The notes under the pieces: generated by a model
What the model saw: the letters and a program-made list of their open reading frames with translations, nothing else
What the model was told of the DNA's origin: nothing
Databases searched by the model: none
Shown here: positions 40,049-49,233 of the stretch, piece by piece
How positions within the stretch are numbered: the stretch's first letter is position 1
Layout of the letters: each line of letters opens with the position of its first letter
Made by a program: the position numbers and the translations under genes
Source: Haloparvum alkalitolerans
Lineage (GTDB): Archaea; Halobacteriota; Halobacteria; Halobacteriales; Haloferacaceae
Length of the DNA: 64,000 nucleotides
Direction: 5' to 3'
NCBI RefSeq assembly: GCF_050122995.1
Contig: NZ_JBNLIA010000003.1
Span: 248,001 to 312,000, forward strand

Positions 40049-42559
40049 TCAGTCGTCGACAGGGGATTCGCGGCCGGCGTCGGCCGGGGCCGCGGTCTCT
40101 CCGCGGTCGGACAGCAGGCGGCCGACCCACAGCAGGCGGGGCTCGCGGTCGACGACCGCGACCCACACGACGAGCGCGGGCGGGAGGACGACCAGCGAGG
40201 CGACGTACGCGAGGAAGATGCTTGCGGCCGTCAACAGCCCGAACTGGCCCAGAAGCGGCGTGATCGCCAGCACCAGCACGCCGGTGCCGACGACGGTGGT
40301 GAGCATCGTCCCGGTGAGCGCGCCGCCGGTCCCGCGCAGGGTGCGCTCGAGCGCGCGGTCCACGTCGCCGCTGGCCTCGTACTCGTCGTGGAAGCGGTGG
40401 GAGACGTGGACGGTGTAGTCGACCCCGAGCCCGATGGTGATCGAGAGGATCGTCGCCGTGAGCGCGTTGAACGGGACCCCGAACGCGCGCATCGTCGCGG
40501 TCAGGGCGGCGATGGAGACGACCACGGGGACGAGCGTGACGGCGCCGAGCGTCGGCCGCCCGAGGAACAGGCCGTAGAGGACGACGAGGAACACCGCCGA
40601 GAGGCCGACCGCCGCGGTCAGCGACCGGATCGCGGAGGTGAAGATCGTGTCCGCGACCGCCTGGAAGACGACGATCTCGCCGGTCGCGGTGGCGTCGCCG
40701 CGGTAGCGGTCGGCCACCGCGCGGGCGTCCGCGGTGATCGCGGCGTCGGTGGCGTCCGACTCCACCTCGTAGACGATCCGCGTCGCGCGGCCGTCGTCCG
40801 TGAGGTACTCCGCGGTGAAGTCGGCGTAGCCCGAGTCGCGCAACGCGGCGTAGATCCGGTCGAGGTTGCGGTTCGGCGGTCCCTCGTCGAGGCTCGACTC
40901 GTCGACGAGGGCGTCGAACTCGGGGTTCTCGTCGGCGTAGCCGTCGATAGCGTCGCGGACGCTGGTGGTGCGCGCGCGGCCGTCCTCCTCGATGAACGTC
41001 GGCGGCGGGTCCCGCTCGACGCGGGCCTGCTCGCGGAGGGCGTGGTCCTCGCGCATGCGCGTCTCGACATAAACCGTGACGGTGTCGTCCTGCCCGGTCG
41101 CGAACTTCTCCTCCAGTAGGCTGATCCGGGCGTTGACGGTGTAGTCGGCGGGCTGCATCGGTCCCGGGAGGTACTGGACGTACGCGGGCTCCTCGGAGGG
41201 CGGCAGGAAGTCCTCGTCGTCGAAGGTGGTGTCGACGCCCGCGCCGTAGACGCCCGCGCCGGCGGTCAGGAGGAGCACGACCGCCAGGAAGACCGCGGGC
41301 GCGGGTCGGGAGAGGTCCGACAGCGAGGGGAGCAGACGGCCGAGCGCCGAGTCCTCCGAGCCGAGCGGCCGGGTGCCGAACGCGGGGAGGTCGGTCGTCT
41401 CGCGCCAGCGGTCGAGCTCCAGCTTCGCGGCCGGAAGGAAGCCCGCGAAGATGATCAGGGTGAAGACGATCCCGATCCCCGCGACGATGCCGAACTCGCG
41501 GATCGGCTCGAGCCCGCTCGCGAGGTTGGCGAGGAAGCCGATGACGGTCGTGCCCGCGATGACGGTGTAGGCGACGACGAGTTGGCGCAGACACGTCCGC
41601 ATCGCGGGGCCGGGGGCGGCGCCCGCCTCCGCCCGCTCCTCGCGGTAGCGGTTCACCGTGTGGATCCCGAAGTCGATGCCGATGGCCAAGAGGAGCACCG
41701 GCACCGCGATCAGCATGTCCGAGAAGGGGATGCCGGCGTAGCCGGTGAACCCGACGGTCCAGACGACGGTCATGAGCAGGGCGACGCCGCCGAGCGCGAA
41801 GTCGAAGGGGTCGCGGTAGGCGTACGCCAACAGGCCGAGGATCGCCGCCAGCGCCGCCGGGACGACGATGAACAGCGAGTCGAAGATGACGCTCTCGAAC
41901 TCGTCGTCGACGATGCCGCTCCCGAAGACGACCACGTCGCCCTCGGTGCGCTCGACGACGTCCTCCACGCCGCGTTGGACCTCGGTCGCGTCCGCCTGCG
42001 CGGGGAACTCGTGAGTGACGACGCCGATGGCGGCCGAGGCCTCCCGGCTCTCGGGCCGGAAGTCGTCGCTCAGCAGGGTGTCGAAGCTCGGGTCCTCGGC
42101 CGCGGCGTCGACCGCGGCGCGGACCTCCGCGTCGGTGGCCGACTCGACCGCCTCGCGCTGCGCCTCGGCGGTCTCCGCCTCGGGGTCGAGCTCCTGGGCC
42201 ACCGCCGAGGCCGGGCTCCGGGTGCTCTCGACCCGAAGCGACCCGCGCTCCTCGACGCGCTCCTGCGTGCGGAGCATCGTCACCAGCCCGGCCTTATCGA
42301 GCACGTTCGTGTCCCGCTGGATCAGCTGCGTGGTCTGTGACTCCTCGTCGAAGGCGGGCTCGAACCGCCGATTCACCTCCTCGAGCGCGTCCGCCTCGGG
42401 GACGTCGTCGACGAACTGGCTGGTCCCGGTCTGCGTCTCGACGAACGCCATTCCCGGCGCGAACAGCACGGTGACGAGCAGGCAGGCGACGACGACCCGG
42501 CGCGGCCGCTCCACGACGCGGTCGGCGACGGCCTGAAGGACCCGCTCGGCGCGGCGCAT
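40049..42559 (-). CDS. RND/MMPL-family transporter
   Basis: An 836-residue membrane transporter built of two similar halves. Each half has one helix, a large exterior loop and five more helices, as in MmpL and sterol-sensing-type RND proteins. The first helix block is RRVVVACLLVTVLFAPGMAFV; helix groups at about 225-370 (with LLAIGIDFGIHTVNRYREE) and 640-810 (with SITIGLGVDYTVHVSHRF) carry the GxxxDY/F motifs expected to conduct protons. Substrates of haloarchaeal members are not known, possibly lipids or hydrophobic compounds. The ATG at 42559 follows the stop of the COG1361-type gene directly, so the two form an operon. Confidence 0.9.
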   Translation of the reverse strand: MRRAERVLQAVADRVVERPRRVVVACLLVTVLFAPGMAFVETQTGTSQFVDDVPEADALEEVNRRFEPAFDEESQTTQLIQRDTNVLDKAGLVTMLRTQERVEERGSLRVESTRSPASAVAQELDPEAETAEAQREAVESATDAEVRAAVDAAAEDPSFDTLLSDDFRPESREASAAIGVVTHEFPAQADATEVQRGVEDVVERTEGDVVVFGSGIVDDEFESVIFDSLFIVVPAALAAILGLLAYAYRDPFDFALGGVALLMTVVWTVGFTGYAGIPFSDMLIAVPVLLLAIGIDFGIHTVNRYREERAEAGAAPGPAMRTCLRQLVVAYTVIAGTTVIGFLANLASGLEPIREFGIVAGIGIVFTLIIFAGFLPAAKLELDRWRETTDLPAFGTRPLGSEDSALGRLLPSLSDLSRPAPAVFLAVVLLLTAGAGVYGAGVDTTFDDEDFLPPSEEPAYVQYLPGPMQPADYTVNARISLLEEKFATGQDDTVTVYVETRMREDHALREQARVERDPPPTFIEEDGRARTTSVRDAIDGYADENPEFDALVDESSLDEGPPNRNLDRIYAALRDSGYADFTAEYLTDDGRATRIVYEVESDATDAAITADARAVADRYRGDATATGEIVVFQAVADTIFTSAIRSLTAAVGLSAVFLVVLYGLFLGRPTLGAVTLVPVVVSIAALTATMRAFGVPFNALTATILSITIGLGVDYTVHVSHRFHDEYEASGDVDRALERTLRGTGGALTGTMLTTVVGTGVLVLAITPLLGQFGLLTAASIFLAYVASLVVLPPALVVWVAVVDREPRLLWVGRLLSDRGETAAPADAGRESPVDD

Positions 42560-44287
42560 CTACTCGGGACCGGATCCCCCGCGGAGCCGGCCGACCCGGG
42601 CCGCAAGCGTCTCGCGCTTCCAGTAGCCGACCCCGGCCAGCAGCGCGAGCAGGACGACCGCGGCGACCGCGATCAGCGTCGTCGCGTTGCCGTTCTCCGG
42701 TTCGGCCACGTCGACCGGGAGCCGGTAGGCCTCGCTGAGTTGGGAGTCGCCGCCGGCGTCGTCGTACCGGAAGTCGACCGAGACGGAGTAGGCCTTCGTG
42801 GCGGCGCCGTCGCCCACGTCGACGGTGAACGCGAGCGTCGCCGTCGCGTTGGGTGCGAGCTCCGAGACGAACGCCTCGTCGTCGGTCGCGTCCAGCGGGT
42901 CGGTCGCGAACAGCTTCGCCTCCACGTTGCTGACGGGCTCGTCGTTCAGGTTCCGGACCGCGACCTCGTAGGTCGTCTCGCCGCCGCGCTCCGCGACCGG
43001 ATCGACCGCCTCGACCGCGAAGGCGTCCCGCTCCGGGGCTACGTCGACGACCACGTCGAGCGCGTCGGAGGTGGCGACGTCTCCGGCCGCGTCGCGGTAC
43101 CGCGTCGCCACGTTGAGCGTCCGGTTGCCCGCGCGGGCGTCCTCGCGCACGCCGGCCTCGAACGTGGCGGTGGCGTTCTCGCCCGGCGCGAGGTCGCCGA
43201 CGCGGACCCGGTTGTCCCGCGGGACGACGTTCTCGTCGAGCGGCACGGTCTGGCCGCCGCCGAGCGCGCCCCCGGCGCCGCCCCCGCCTCCGCCGCCCGT
43301 CGGCGCCTCGTTCTCGAAGACCACGACGACCTCCTCGGCGGGCAGCGGACCGTCGTTTTCCACCTCGACGGTGAAGGTGCCGTCCTCGTTCACGCGCAGG
43401 TCGCTCTCGACGCCGCGCGCCGAGAAGGACTGAGCGGGGAGCGGAGTGATCCCGGACCGGATCGTTCGGGTCTCCGCCTCCGCGCCCTCCGCGTCGCGGA
43501 TCACGGCCTCGAACTCGATGGTCGAGGGGCGGACGGTCGCCTCCTCGGCGGCCGTCAGCCGGTAGGTGACGGTCCGGTTCTCGCCCGGCTCCCACCGGTC
43601 GACGAACGTCTCCGTCGTGCCCGCTTCGGTGACGTACGAGAGGTCCGGGTCGGTCGGCGTCATCGACAGCGAGACGTTCCGGGCGGGGTCCTCGCCCACG
43701 TTGCGGAGCGTGACGTTCGCCAGCCCGTTCGTGCCCGCCTGCACGTTCGCGTCGACGTCCACGACCGCGAAGCGGGCGCGGTCGGTTACCTCCACGTCGA
43801 CGGTGACGGTCTCGGTCACGTCGCGCTCGTCGCGGATCGTCGCGCCGTCCTCGATCTCGGCGCGGTAGGCGTGTCTGTACTCCAGCGTGAGCGGGACCTC
43901 GTAGGTGCCCGGCGTGACGTTCTCGTCCGGGACGACCGTGAAGTCGATGGGGCCGGTCTGGCCCTCGCCCACGTCGCCGATCGGCTGCTCGCCGGTCCTG
44001 ACGGTGAACGGGATCGCCGAGTCGTCGATCCGCGCGGTCGCGGACTGGGCGGTGATCACCTCGCTCTCGAGGGAGTCCTGTCCGCGTTCGTCGAGGTCGC
44101 CGCGGTTGTTCAGCGTGATCTGCAGCGTCGCCTCCTCGCCCGGGACGAACGCGGTCTCCGGCGCGTACGCCTCGATATCGGGTTCGCCGCGCGCGGTGTC
44201 GGACTGCTGAGCGGCGACGATCGTCGCTCCCGAGGCGACCAGCAGGACCGAGACCAGAACGAGCGCGACGGTGCGTTTCCTGTCCAT
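42560..44287 (-). CDS. Exported COG1361/CARDB-like surface protein with C-terminal anchor
   Basis: A 575-residue exported protein with a signal peptide (RTVALVLVSVLLVASGATIVAA), repeated Ig-like beta domains of the NEW3/CARDB kind (PGEEATLQITLNNRGDL, TNGLANVTLRNVGEDPARNV, ENDGPLPAEEVVVVF, GGETTYEVAVRNLNDEPVSNV), a Gly-rich loop (GGGGGGGAGGALGGG) and a C-terminal transmembrane helix (TTLIAVAAVVLLALLAGVGYW). It is the first gene of an operon with the RND/MMPL transporter, and such pairs recur in haloarchaea. It probably acts as an external adaptor or binding partner of the pump. Start ATG 44287; TAATAGG at about -27 on its strand is the TATA candidate. Confidence 0.88.
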   Translation of the reverse strand: MDRKRTVALVLVSVLLVASGATIVAAQQSDTARGEPDIEAYAPETAFVPGEEATLQITLNNRGDLDERGQDSLESEVITAQSATARIDDSAIPFTVRTGEQPIGDVGEGQTGPIDFTVVPDENVTPGTYEVPLTLEYRHAYRAEIEDGATIRDERDVTETVTVDVEVTDRARFAVVDVDANVQAGTNGLANVTLRNVGEDPARNVSLSMTPTDPDLSYVTEAGTTETFVDRWEPGENRTVTYRLTAAEEATVRPSTIEFEAVIRDAEGAEAETRTIRSGITPLPAQSFSARGVESDLRVNEDGTFTVEVENDGPLPAEEVVVVFENEAPTGGGGGGGAGGALGGGQTVPLDENVVPRDNRVRVGDLAPGENATATFEAGVREDARAGNRTLNVATRYRDAAGDVATSDALDVVVDVAPERDAFAVEAVDPVAERGGETTYEVAVRNLNDEPVSNVEAKLFATDPLDATDDEAFVSELAPNATATLAFTVDVGDGAATKAYSVSVDFRYDDAGGDSQLSEAYRLPVDVAEPENGNATTLIAVAAVVLLALLAGVGYWKRETLAARVGRLRGGSGPE

Positions 44288-44495
44288 TCGGCTCGGCTCC
44301 GGCTACGGGCCTCGCGGGTAATAGGGTTGGCAAACATAGAGAAACATCGTGACCGTTTTCCGAGAATTTCGGAGGCCGACCCCGAGATCGCCGGTAGCGG
44401 ACGGCCACCGGCTCACCAGCGAGGAGCTATCGGAGGGCCCGGGAGCGGGCGCCGGCCCGCCACGCGACAACTCTCCCGCGTTTCCCACGCGCTTA

Positions 44496-44503
44496 TTTAT
44501 AAA
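44496..44503 (+). promoter_or_regulatory. TATA box of the trmB-like gene
   Basis: TTTATAAA, inside the palindrome ATTTATAAAT, is centred about 22 bases before the ATG at 44521. It is the clearest TATA element in the window, in otherwise GC-rich sequence, and predicts a leaderless transcript. Confidence 0.75.
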
Positions 44504-44520
44504 TCACTCGTAGGCGGGGC

Positions 44521-45327
44521 ATGGACTCGCTGTGTGACCTCGGGCTCACGAGCTACGAGGACCGGGCCTACCGGGCCCTGTTGTCGATCGGGACGGGGAC
44601 GGCCGCGAGGGTCGCCGAGGAGAGCGGCGTTCCGAAGGGGCGGATCTACGACGCGCTCGGCGGCCTCCGATCGCGGGGGCTCGTCCGCGAGCAGACCGCC
44701 GGGGAGCCGAAGCGCTACGTCGCCGTGGAGCCGGAGATCGCGGTCGACCGACTGGTCGAGGCGCGGACGCGGGAGCTCTCCGAGCGCATCGAGACGATGG
44801 AGGACGAACGCGAGGACCTCGTGGACCGGCTCGCGGGGACGGGGACGCCGGAGGACGCCTTCTGGACCGCGGCGGTGGGCGCGGCCGACTCGCGGGAGCT
44901 GCTGTTCGAGCGCCTCGACGCCGCCGACGAGCGCGTCGTCGTCGCCGCCGAGGCCGTCTCCTCGCAGTTCGAGATCGGCGAGGAGGGCGACGCCGTCCTC
45001 GACCGCCTGCTGTCCGCGGTCCGGCGCGGCGTCGAGGTGTCGGTCATGCTCTCGCCGGGCGTGTTCGACGACGCCCGCGACGCCGTCGACGACGAGCGCG
45101 CGGCCGCGGCGCTGGGCCAGTCGCCCTTCGAACTCCGAGTGACCGACGCGATGTACGGGACCTTCCACCTGATCGACGGCACCGAGGTGTGTCTGGAGGT
45201 TCCGGACCCGCTGGCGCCCGACCGCCTGTTCGGCATGCTCGACCTCCGAGACCCGACGTTCGCCGCCCGCGTCGAGGAGGGGTTCGCGGAGGCGTGGGGC
45301 GACGCGACGCCCATCGCGGACGTCTGA
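44521..45327 (+). CDS. TrmB-family transcriptional regulator
   Basis: A 268-residue regulator. Residues 1-75 are a TrmB winged helix (LGLTSYEDRAYRALLSIGTGTAARVAEESGVPKGRIYDALGGLRSRGLV), followed by a coiled-coil linker (LVEARTRELSERIETMEDEREDLVDRL) and a C-terminal effector-like domain related to phospholipase-D-type folds of this family (VSVMLSPGVFDDARDAVDDER). TrmB proteins respond to sugars or other small ligands. The gene is divergent from the surface protein/transporter operon with 233 bases between, so it is a candidate regulator of that operon. Confidence 0.88.
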   Translation: MDSLCDLGLTSYEDRAYRALLSIGTGTAARVAEESGVPKGRIYDALGGLRSRGLVREQTAGEPKRYVAVEPEIAVDRLVEARTRELSERIETMEDEREDLVDRLAGTGTPEDAFWTAAVGAADSRELLFERLDAADERVVVAAEAVSSQFEIGEEGDAVLDRLLSAVRRGVEVSVMLSPGVFDDARDAVDDERAAAALGQSPFELRVTDAMYGTFHLIDGTEVCLEVPDPLAPDRLFGMLDLRDPTFAARVEEGFAEAWGDATPIADV

Positions 45328-45391
45328 CGACCGACCGCGCGACTGAGGACGAAACGCGAGCGGGCGGGGAGGGTCCGCCGACGGAACCCGT

Positions 45392-45451
45392 CCGCACACA
45401 GGAACAGAAACCGGCCGCACACAGGAACAGAAACCGGCCGCACAGAAACGG
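45392..45451. repeat. 23-bp tandem repeat, two full copies and one partial
   Basis: The unit CCGCACACAGGAACAGAAAC followed by CGG occurs at 45392-45414 and 45415-45437, with a shortened third copy (CCGCACAGAAACGG) at 45438-45451. It lies between the convergent ends of the TrmB and ferredoxin genes. Confidence 0.88.
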
Positions 45452-45495
45452 CCTGCAGAGTGAGACACCGCGGCGAAACCGCGCAGTCGGACCGG

Positions 45496-46077
45496 TTACG
45501 GCGCTTCGCCGGTCTCGATGCTGAAGGAGTCGCGCGGGTACGCGACGCAGGTGAGCGTGTAGCCGTCGTCGATCTCGGCCTCCTCCAGCATCTGCTGGTC
45601 GTCGTGGACGACGAAGTCCTCGGAGGGGCCGTCGGTGATCTGTCCGGCACAGGAGACGCACTGCCCCTGCCGGCAGGCGTACGGCAGGTCCCAGCCCTGC
45701 TCCTCGCCCTGGTCGAGGATCGGCTCGTTGTTGGCGAGTTCGACCGTCTCGCCCTGCTTGACGAACTCGACCTCGTAGTACTCGACCTCGTCCTCGGGGA
45801 TGTCGCCGGGACCGGACTCCTCCTCGGCGCCGCCCTCGGCGAGCTCGCCCTCCTCGCCCTCGGCGCCCTCGCCGACGGCCGCGGCACCGCCGCCACCGCC
45901 GATGGAGCGGTTCATCGGCTCCGGGAACTCCGTCTCCGGGACGGTCGACGCTCGGTGCTCCAGCACCTCCGCCGAGATGTCCGCGGCCGGCTCCCACCCG
46001 CTCCCCCGCAGGTTGGAGAAGAAGACGACGACGAGCACCATGCCCGCCGCCAGCGCAATCGCCAGTGGGTTATACAT
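45496..46077 (-). CDS. Membrane-anchored plant-type [2Fe-2S] ferredoxin
   Basis: A 193-residue protein. One N-terminal helix (PLAIALAAGMVLVVVFFSNL) anchors it, a Gly/Glu-rich flexible region (about 60-95) follows, and a [2Fe-2S] domain closes it with ACRQGQCVSCAG and LTCVAYP supplying four cysteines in the plant-type pattern. The domain order suggests an electron carrier tethered to the membrane, with the cluster held away from it by the linker. Partner enzymes are not adjacent. It may serve a respiratory or desaturase system. Start ATG 46077; convergent with trmB-like gene. Confidence 0.9.
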   Translation of the reverse strand: MYNPLAIALAAGMVLVVVFFSNLRGSGWEPAADISAEVLEHRASTVPETEFPEPMNRSIGGGGGAAAVGEGAEGEEGELAEGGAEEESGPGDIPEDEVEYYEVEFVKQGETVELANNEPILDQGEEQGWDLPYACRQGQCVSCAGQITDGPSEDFVVHDDQQMLEEAEIDDGYTLTCVAYPRDSFSIETGEAP

Positions 46078-46157
46078 GAGCGACGCTACGGAGAGGGTCC
46101 TTAAGGCGGTTTTGATCGATCCGACGGGGCGAGAAACGGCCCTCGCGGCGAGCGTCC

Positions 46158-47087
46158 CTATCGCGGGTACTGCTTGCCGAGATCGAGCCCGTCAGTCGCG
46201 TCGTCGCTCGTCCCGCCCGCTTCGTCCCCGTTCGTCTCGTCCTGGCCAGCCTCGTTCCCCTCGCCTTCGGGACTCACGCTCCCGGTGCGATAGCCGGCCA
46301 GGTCCAGCGTCACGTGGTCGAACCCGAGGTCGGTGAGGTGCTCGTCGGCCGCGGCCGCGAAGTCGGGGTCGAGCGCGCGGTCGAGTTCCTCGCGGGCGAC
46401 CTCCACCCGCGCCAGTCCGTCGTGGTCGCGCACGCGGAACTGCGAGAAGCCCCACTCCCGGAGCAGGCGCTCGGCCTTCTCGATCCGGGTGAGCCGTTCC
46501 TCGGTCACCTCGAGTCCCGTGGGGATCCGCGAGGAGAGACACGCCATCGAGGGCTTGTCGGCCACCGAGAGGCCGTAAGCGTCCGCGATGGCCCGGACCT
46601 CCTCCTTCGTGATGTCGTGGGCCAGAAGCGGCGAGTACACCTCCAGCTCCTCGACCGCGCGCAGGCCGGGGCGGTGTCCCTCGCCGGAGTCGGAGGCGTT
46701 CGTCCCGTCACACACCGTCCCGATCCCCAGTTCGCGGGCCTTCTCGTACATCTTCCCGAGCCGCATCGTGCGGCAGTGGTAACAGCGGTCCTCGCCGTTC
46801 TCGACGAAGTTCGGGTCGTCGAGCTCCGAGAACTCAACCACGGCGTAGGGGACGCCGATCTCGTCGGCGACCCGCCGGGAGTCGGAAAGCTCCGCGTCGG
46901 GCAGCGTCTCGCTCTTGGCTGTGCAGGCGACCGCGTCGTCGCCGAGCGCGTCGTGCGCCAGCGCGGCGACGACCGAGGAGTCGACCCCGCCCGAGAAGGC
47001 GACCACGACCCCGTCCCGCTCCGCGAGCGCCTCGCGGGCGAGTTCGGCCTTCCGCGCCGTCGCCGGCGCGAGCGCGTCCGTGTCCAT
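46158..47087 (-). CDS. larE: LarE-family ATP-dependent sacrificial sulfur transferase
   Basis: A 309-residue PP-loop enzyme: FSGGVDSSVVAALAH (residues 31-45) binds ATP, CYHCRTMRLGKM and DGTNASD follow, and ACLSSRIPTGLEV contains the conserved cysteine that gives up its sulfur in LarE. In lactate racemase maturation LarE sulfurates the nickel-pincer cofactor; other members of this family act in related sulfur insertion. LarB and LarC are not in the window, so the exact role is open. The last 50 residues are an acidic low-complexity tail. Start ATG 47087; the frame upstream is antisense to the HhH-MutS gene. Confidence 0.88.
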   Translation of the reverse strand: MDTDALAPATARKAELAREALAERDGVVVAFSGGVDSSVVAALAHDALGDDAVACTAKSETLPDAELSDSRRVADEIGVPYAVVEFSELDDPNFVENGEDRCYHCRTMRLGKMYEKARELGIGTVCDGTNASDSGEGHRPGLRAVEELEVYSPLLAHDITKEEVRAIADAYGLSVADKPSMACLSSRIPTGLEVTEERLTRIEKAERLLREWGFSQFRVRDHDGLARVEVAREELDRALDPDFAAAADEHLTDLGFDHVTLDLAGYRTGSVSPEGEGNEAGQDETNGDEAGGTSDDATDGLDLGKQYPR

Positions 47088-47220
47088 GAACCCGGTTTCG
47101 CGGTCGGCGGAGAAAAGGCCGTTGTCCGCGGGGTCGCCTCCGACGCGACCCCGGCCGCGACCGCTCCGGCGTGATCCCGGACCCGCACCCTTTTTGCGGT
47201 GCCCGCGATACCCGGTCACG

Positions 47221-49233
47221 ATGGATCTGGAGGCGATCCCGGGCGTCGGGGCGAAGACCGCCCGGGCGCTCGAGGAGCTCGACGACCCGGAGGCGGCGCT
47301 GGAGGCGGGCGACGTGGCCGCGCTGGCGCGTGCGCCGGGCGTCACCGAGGGGCGCGCCGCGCAGATCGCCCGCGGCGCGATCCGCCGGCGTCACGAGGAG
47401 GACGGTGGGCGGCTGCTGGCGACCGACCGCGCCCGCGAGGTGTACCGCGACGCGATCGACCTCCTGCGCGAGCGCACCGTCACCGACTACGCGGCCAAGC
47501 GGCTGGAGACGTTCTACCCCTCCGCGTCGGCCTCGCGGATCGAGGAGGTGCAGGCGTTCGCGCGGGCGGCGATGGCGCGCGACCCCGACCCTGCGGTGCG
47601 GGACGCGCTCGCGGACGTGGAGCCGCTCTCCGACCCCGGGACGCTCCGCGTCCGCGAGCGGTGTCTGGCGACCGCGGACGCCGAGCGGTACGCCGCCGCC
47701 GAGGAGGCGGTCCCGGAGCTCTCCGTCGAGATCGTGGAGGACGCGCGCGACGTCTCGGAGCTCGCGCGCTCGTACGCGACGGTGATCGTGATCGACGAGG
47801 AGTTCGCCGGCCTCGACGTGGACGGCGACGTGCGCGTGCGCCCGAACGCGCTGGCGGAGCCGGCCGAGACCGTCCCCGAGCGCCTGCTGGCCTTCTTCGC
47901 CGAGAACCGGGAGGCGCTGCTCGCGGCCGCGCGCGTCCACGAGGCCGCGGGGCTCGTCGCGGGCGGGATGAACCCGGCCGCGGACCTCGACGCGCTCCGG
48001 GACGCGCTCGCACGCGTGGACGAGGCGGGCGAGGTCGTTGGCGACGACGAGTACGACCGGCTCGCGGACGCGGTGGACGACCTCGACGCCGCGGTGAGCG
48101 CCGCGGAGTCGGTCGCGGACGACCACCTCCGGGCGGCGATCCGCGAGCAGGACGTGACCATCGAGGGGCAGGACTTCCTCTCGCTGGTCGAGCAGGGCGC
48201 CCGCGTCGACTCGCTGCTCTCCCGCGAGCTGGCTGACGAGTACGACGAGGCGCTCCGGAAGGCCCGCGAGCACTTCGCCGACGCGCTCCGGCTGGAGCCC
48301 TCGGAGGCGGAGTTCGCGGAGCGCATCTTCTCGGGCGACCCCACGTTTCCGGTCGAGCACGCGGAAGAGCCCGTCTCCCGGCTCCGGACCGATCTGACGG
48401 CCGCCCGCGACCAGCGCGCCGCGGCGCTGAAGGCGGACCTCGCCGCGGATCTGGGGGAACTTCGCGACCCGGTGGAGGAACTGGTCCGCGACGCGCTCGA
48501 ACTCGACGTCGAGCTGGCGGTGGCGCGGTTCGCTCGCGACTTCGACTGCACGCTGCCCGAGTTCGTGGACGCCGACGAGGAGGGGACCGACGCCGCCGGG
48601 TTCGCCATCGAGGGCGGTCGCTCGCCGCTTCTGGACGTGCCCTTCGACGAGGTGGAGCCGGTCGACTACGCGGTCTCGGGCGCGACGCTGCTGTCCGGCG
48701 TCAACTCCGGGGGGAAGACCTCGACGCTGGACCTGGTCGCGCTCGTGGTCGTCCTCGCGGGGATGGGGTTGCCGGTCCCGGCCGAGCGCGTCCGGCTGGA
48801 GCGCTTCGAGGAGGTCCACTACTACGCCAAGTCGCAGGGGACGCTCGACGCCGGCGCGTTCGAGGCCACCCTCCGGGACTTCGGCGACCTCGTGGACGGC
48901 GCCGACGGTCGGCTGGTGCTGGTCGACGAGTTGGAGTCGATCACGGAGCCGGGGGCGTCCGCGAAGATCATCGCGGGGATCCTCGAGGCGCTGGACGGGC
49001 AGGACGCGACCGCGGTGTTCGTCTCGCACCTCGCGCGCGAGATCCGCGAGGCGGCCGACTTCGACGTCGCCGTCGACGGCATCGAAGCCGTGGGACTGGT
49101 CGACGGCGAACTGCGAGTGAACCGCTCGCCACAGAAAAACCACCTCGCGCGGTCGACCCCGGAGCTGATCGTCGAGAAGCTCGCGGACGACCGCGGCGGG
49201 GACTTCTACGCCGACCTCCTGGAGAAGTTCTGA
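47221..49233 (+). CDS. HhH-MutS-like ATPase
   Basis: A 670-residue protein. It begins with tandem helix-hairpin-helix motifs (LEAIPGVGAKTARALEELDDP and LARAPGVTEGRAAQIARGAI), contains a long helical middle like the MutS core/clamp, and ends in a MutS-type ATPase: Walker A GVNSGGKTSTLD (near residue 495), VLVDELESITEPGASAKI as Walker B and signature, and VFVSHLAREI. The mismatch-recognition N-terminal domain and any Smr nuclease are absent. Such archaeal MutS-related proteins may act in branch or recombination DNA processing, but the function is not established. Start ATG 47221, with CTTTTTGCGG about 30 bases upstream. Divergent from larE. Confidence 0.85.
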   Translation: MDLEAIPGVGAKTARALEELDDPEAALEAGDVAALARAPGVTEGRAAQIARGAIRRRHEEDGGRLLATDRAREVYRDAIDLLRERTVTDYAAKRLETFYPSASASRIEEVQAFARAAMARDPDPAVRDALADVEPLSDPGTLRVRERCLATADAERYAAAEEAVPELSVEIVEDARDVSELARSYATVIVIDEEFAGLDVDGDVRVRPNALAEPAETVPERLLAFFAENREALLAAARVHEAAGLVAGGMNPAADLDALRDALARVDEAGEVVGDDEYDRLADAVDDLDAAVSAAESVADDHLRAAIREQDVTIEGQDFLSLVEQGARVDSLLSRELADEYDEALRKAREHFADALRLEPSEAEFAERIFSGDPTFPVEHAEEPVSRLRTDLTAARDQRAAALKADLAADLGELRDPVEELVRDALELDVELAVARFARDFDCTLPEFVDADEEGTDAAGFAIEGGRSPLLDVPFDEVEPVDYAVSGATLLSGVNSGGKTSTLDLVALVVVLAGMGLPVPAERVRLERFEEVHYYAKSQGTLDAGAFEATLRDFGDLVDGADGRLVLVDELESITEPGASAKIIAGILEALDGQDATAVFVSHLAREIREAADFDVAVDGIEAVGLVDGELRVNRSPQKNHLARSTPELIVEKLADDRGGDFYADLLEKF

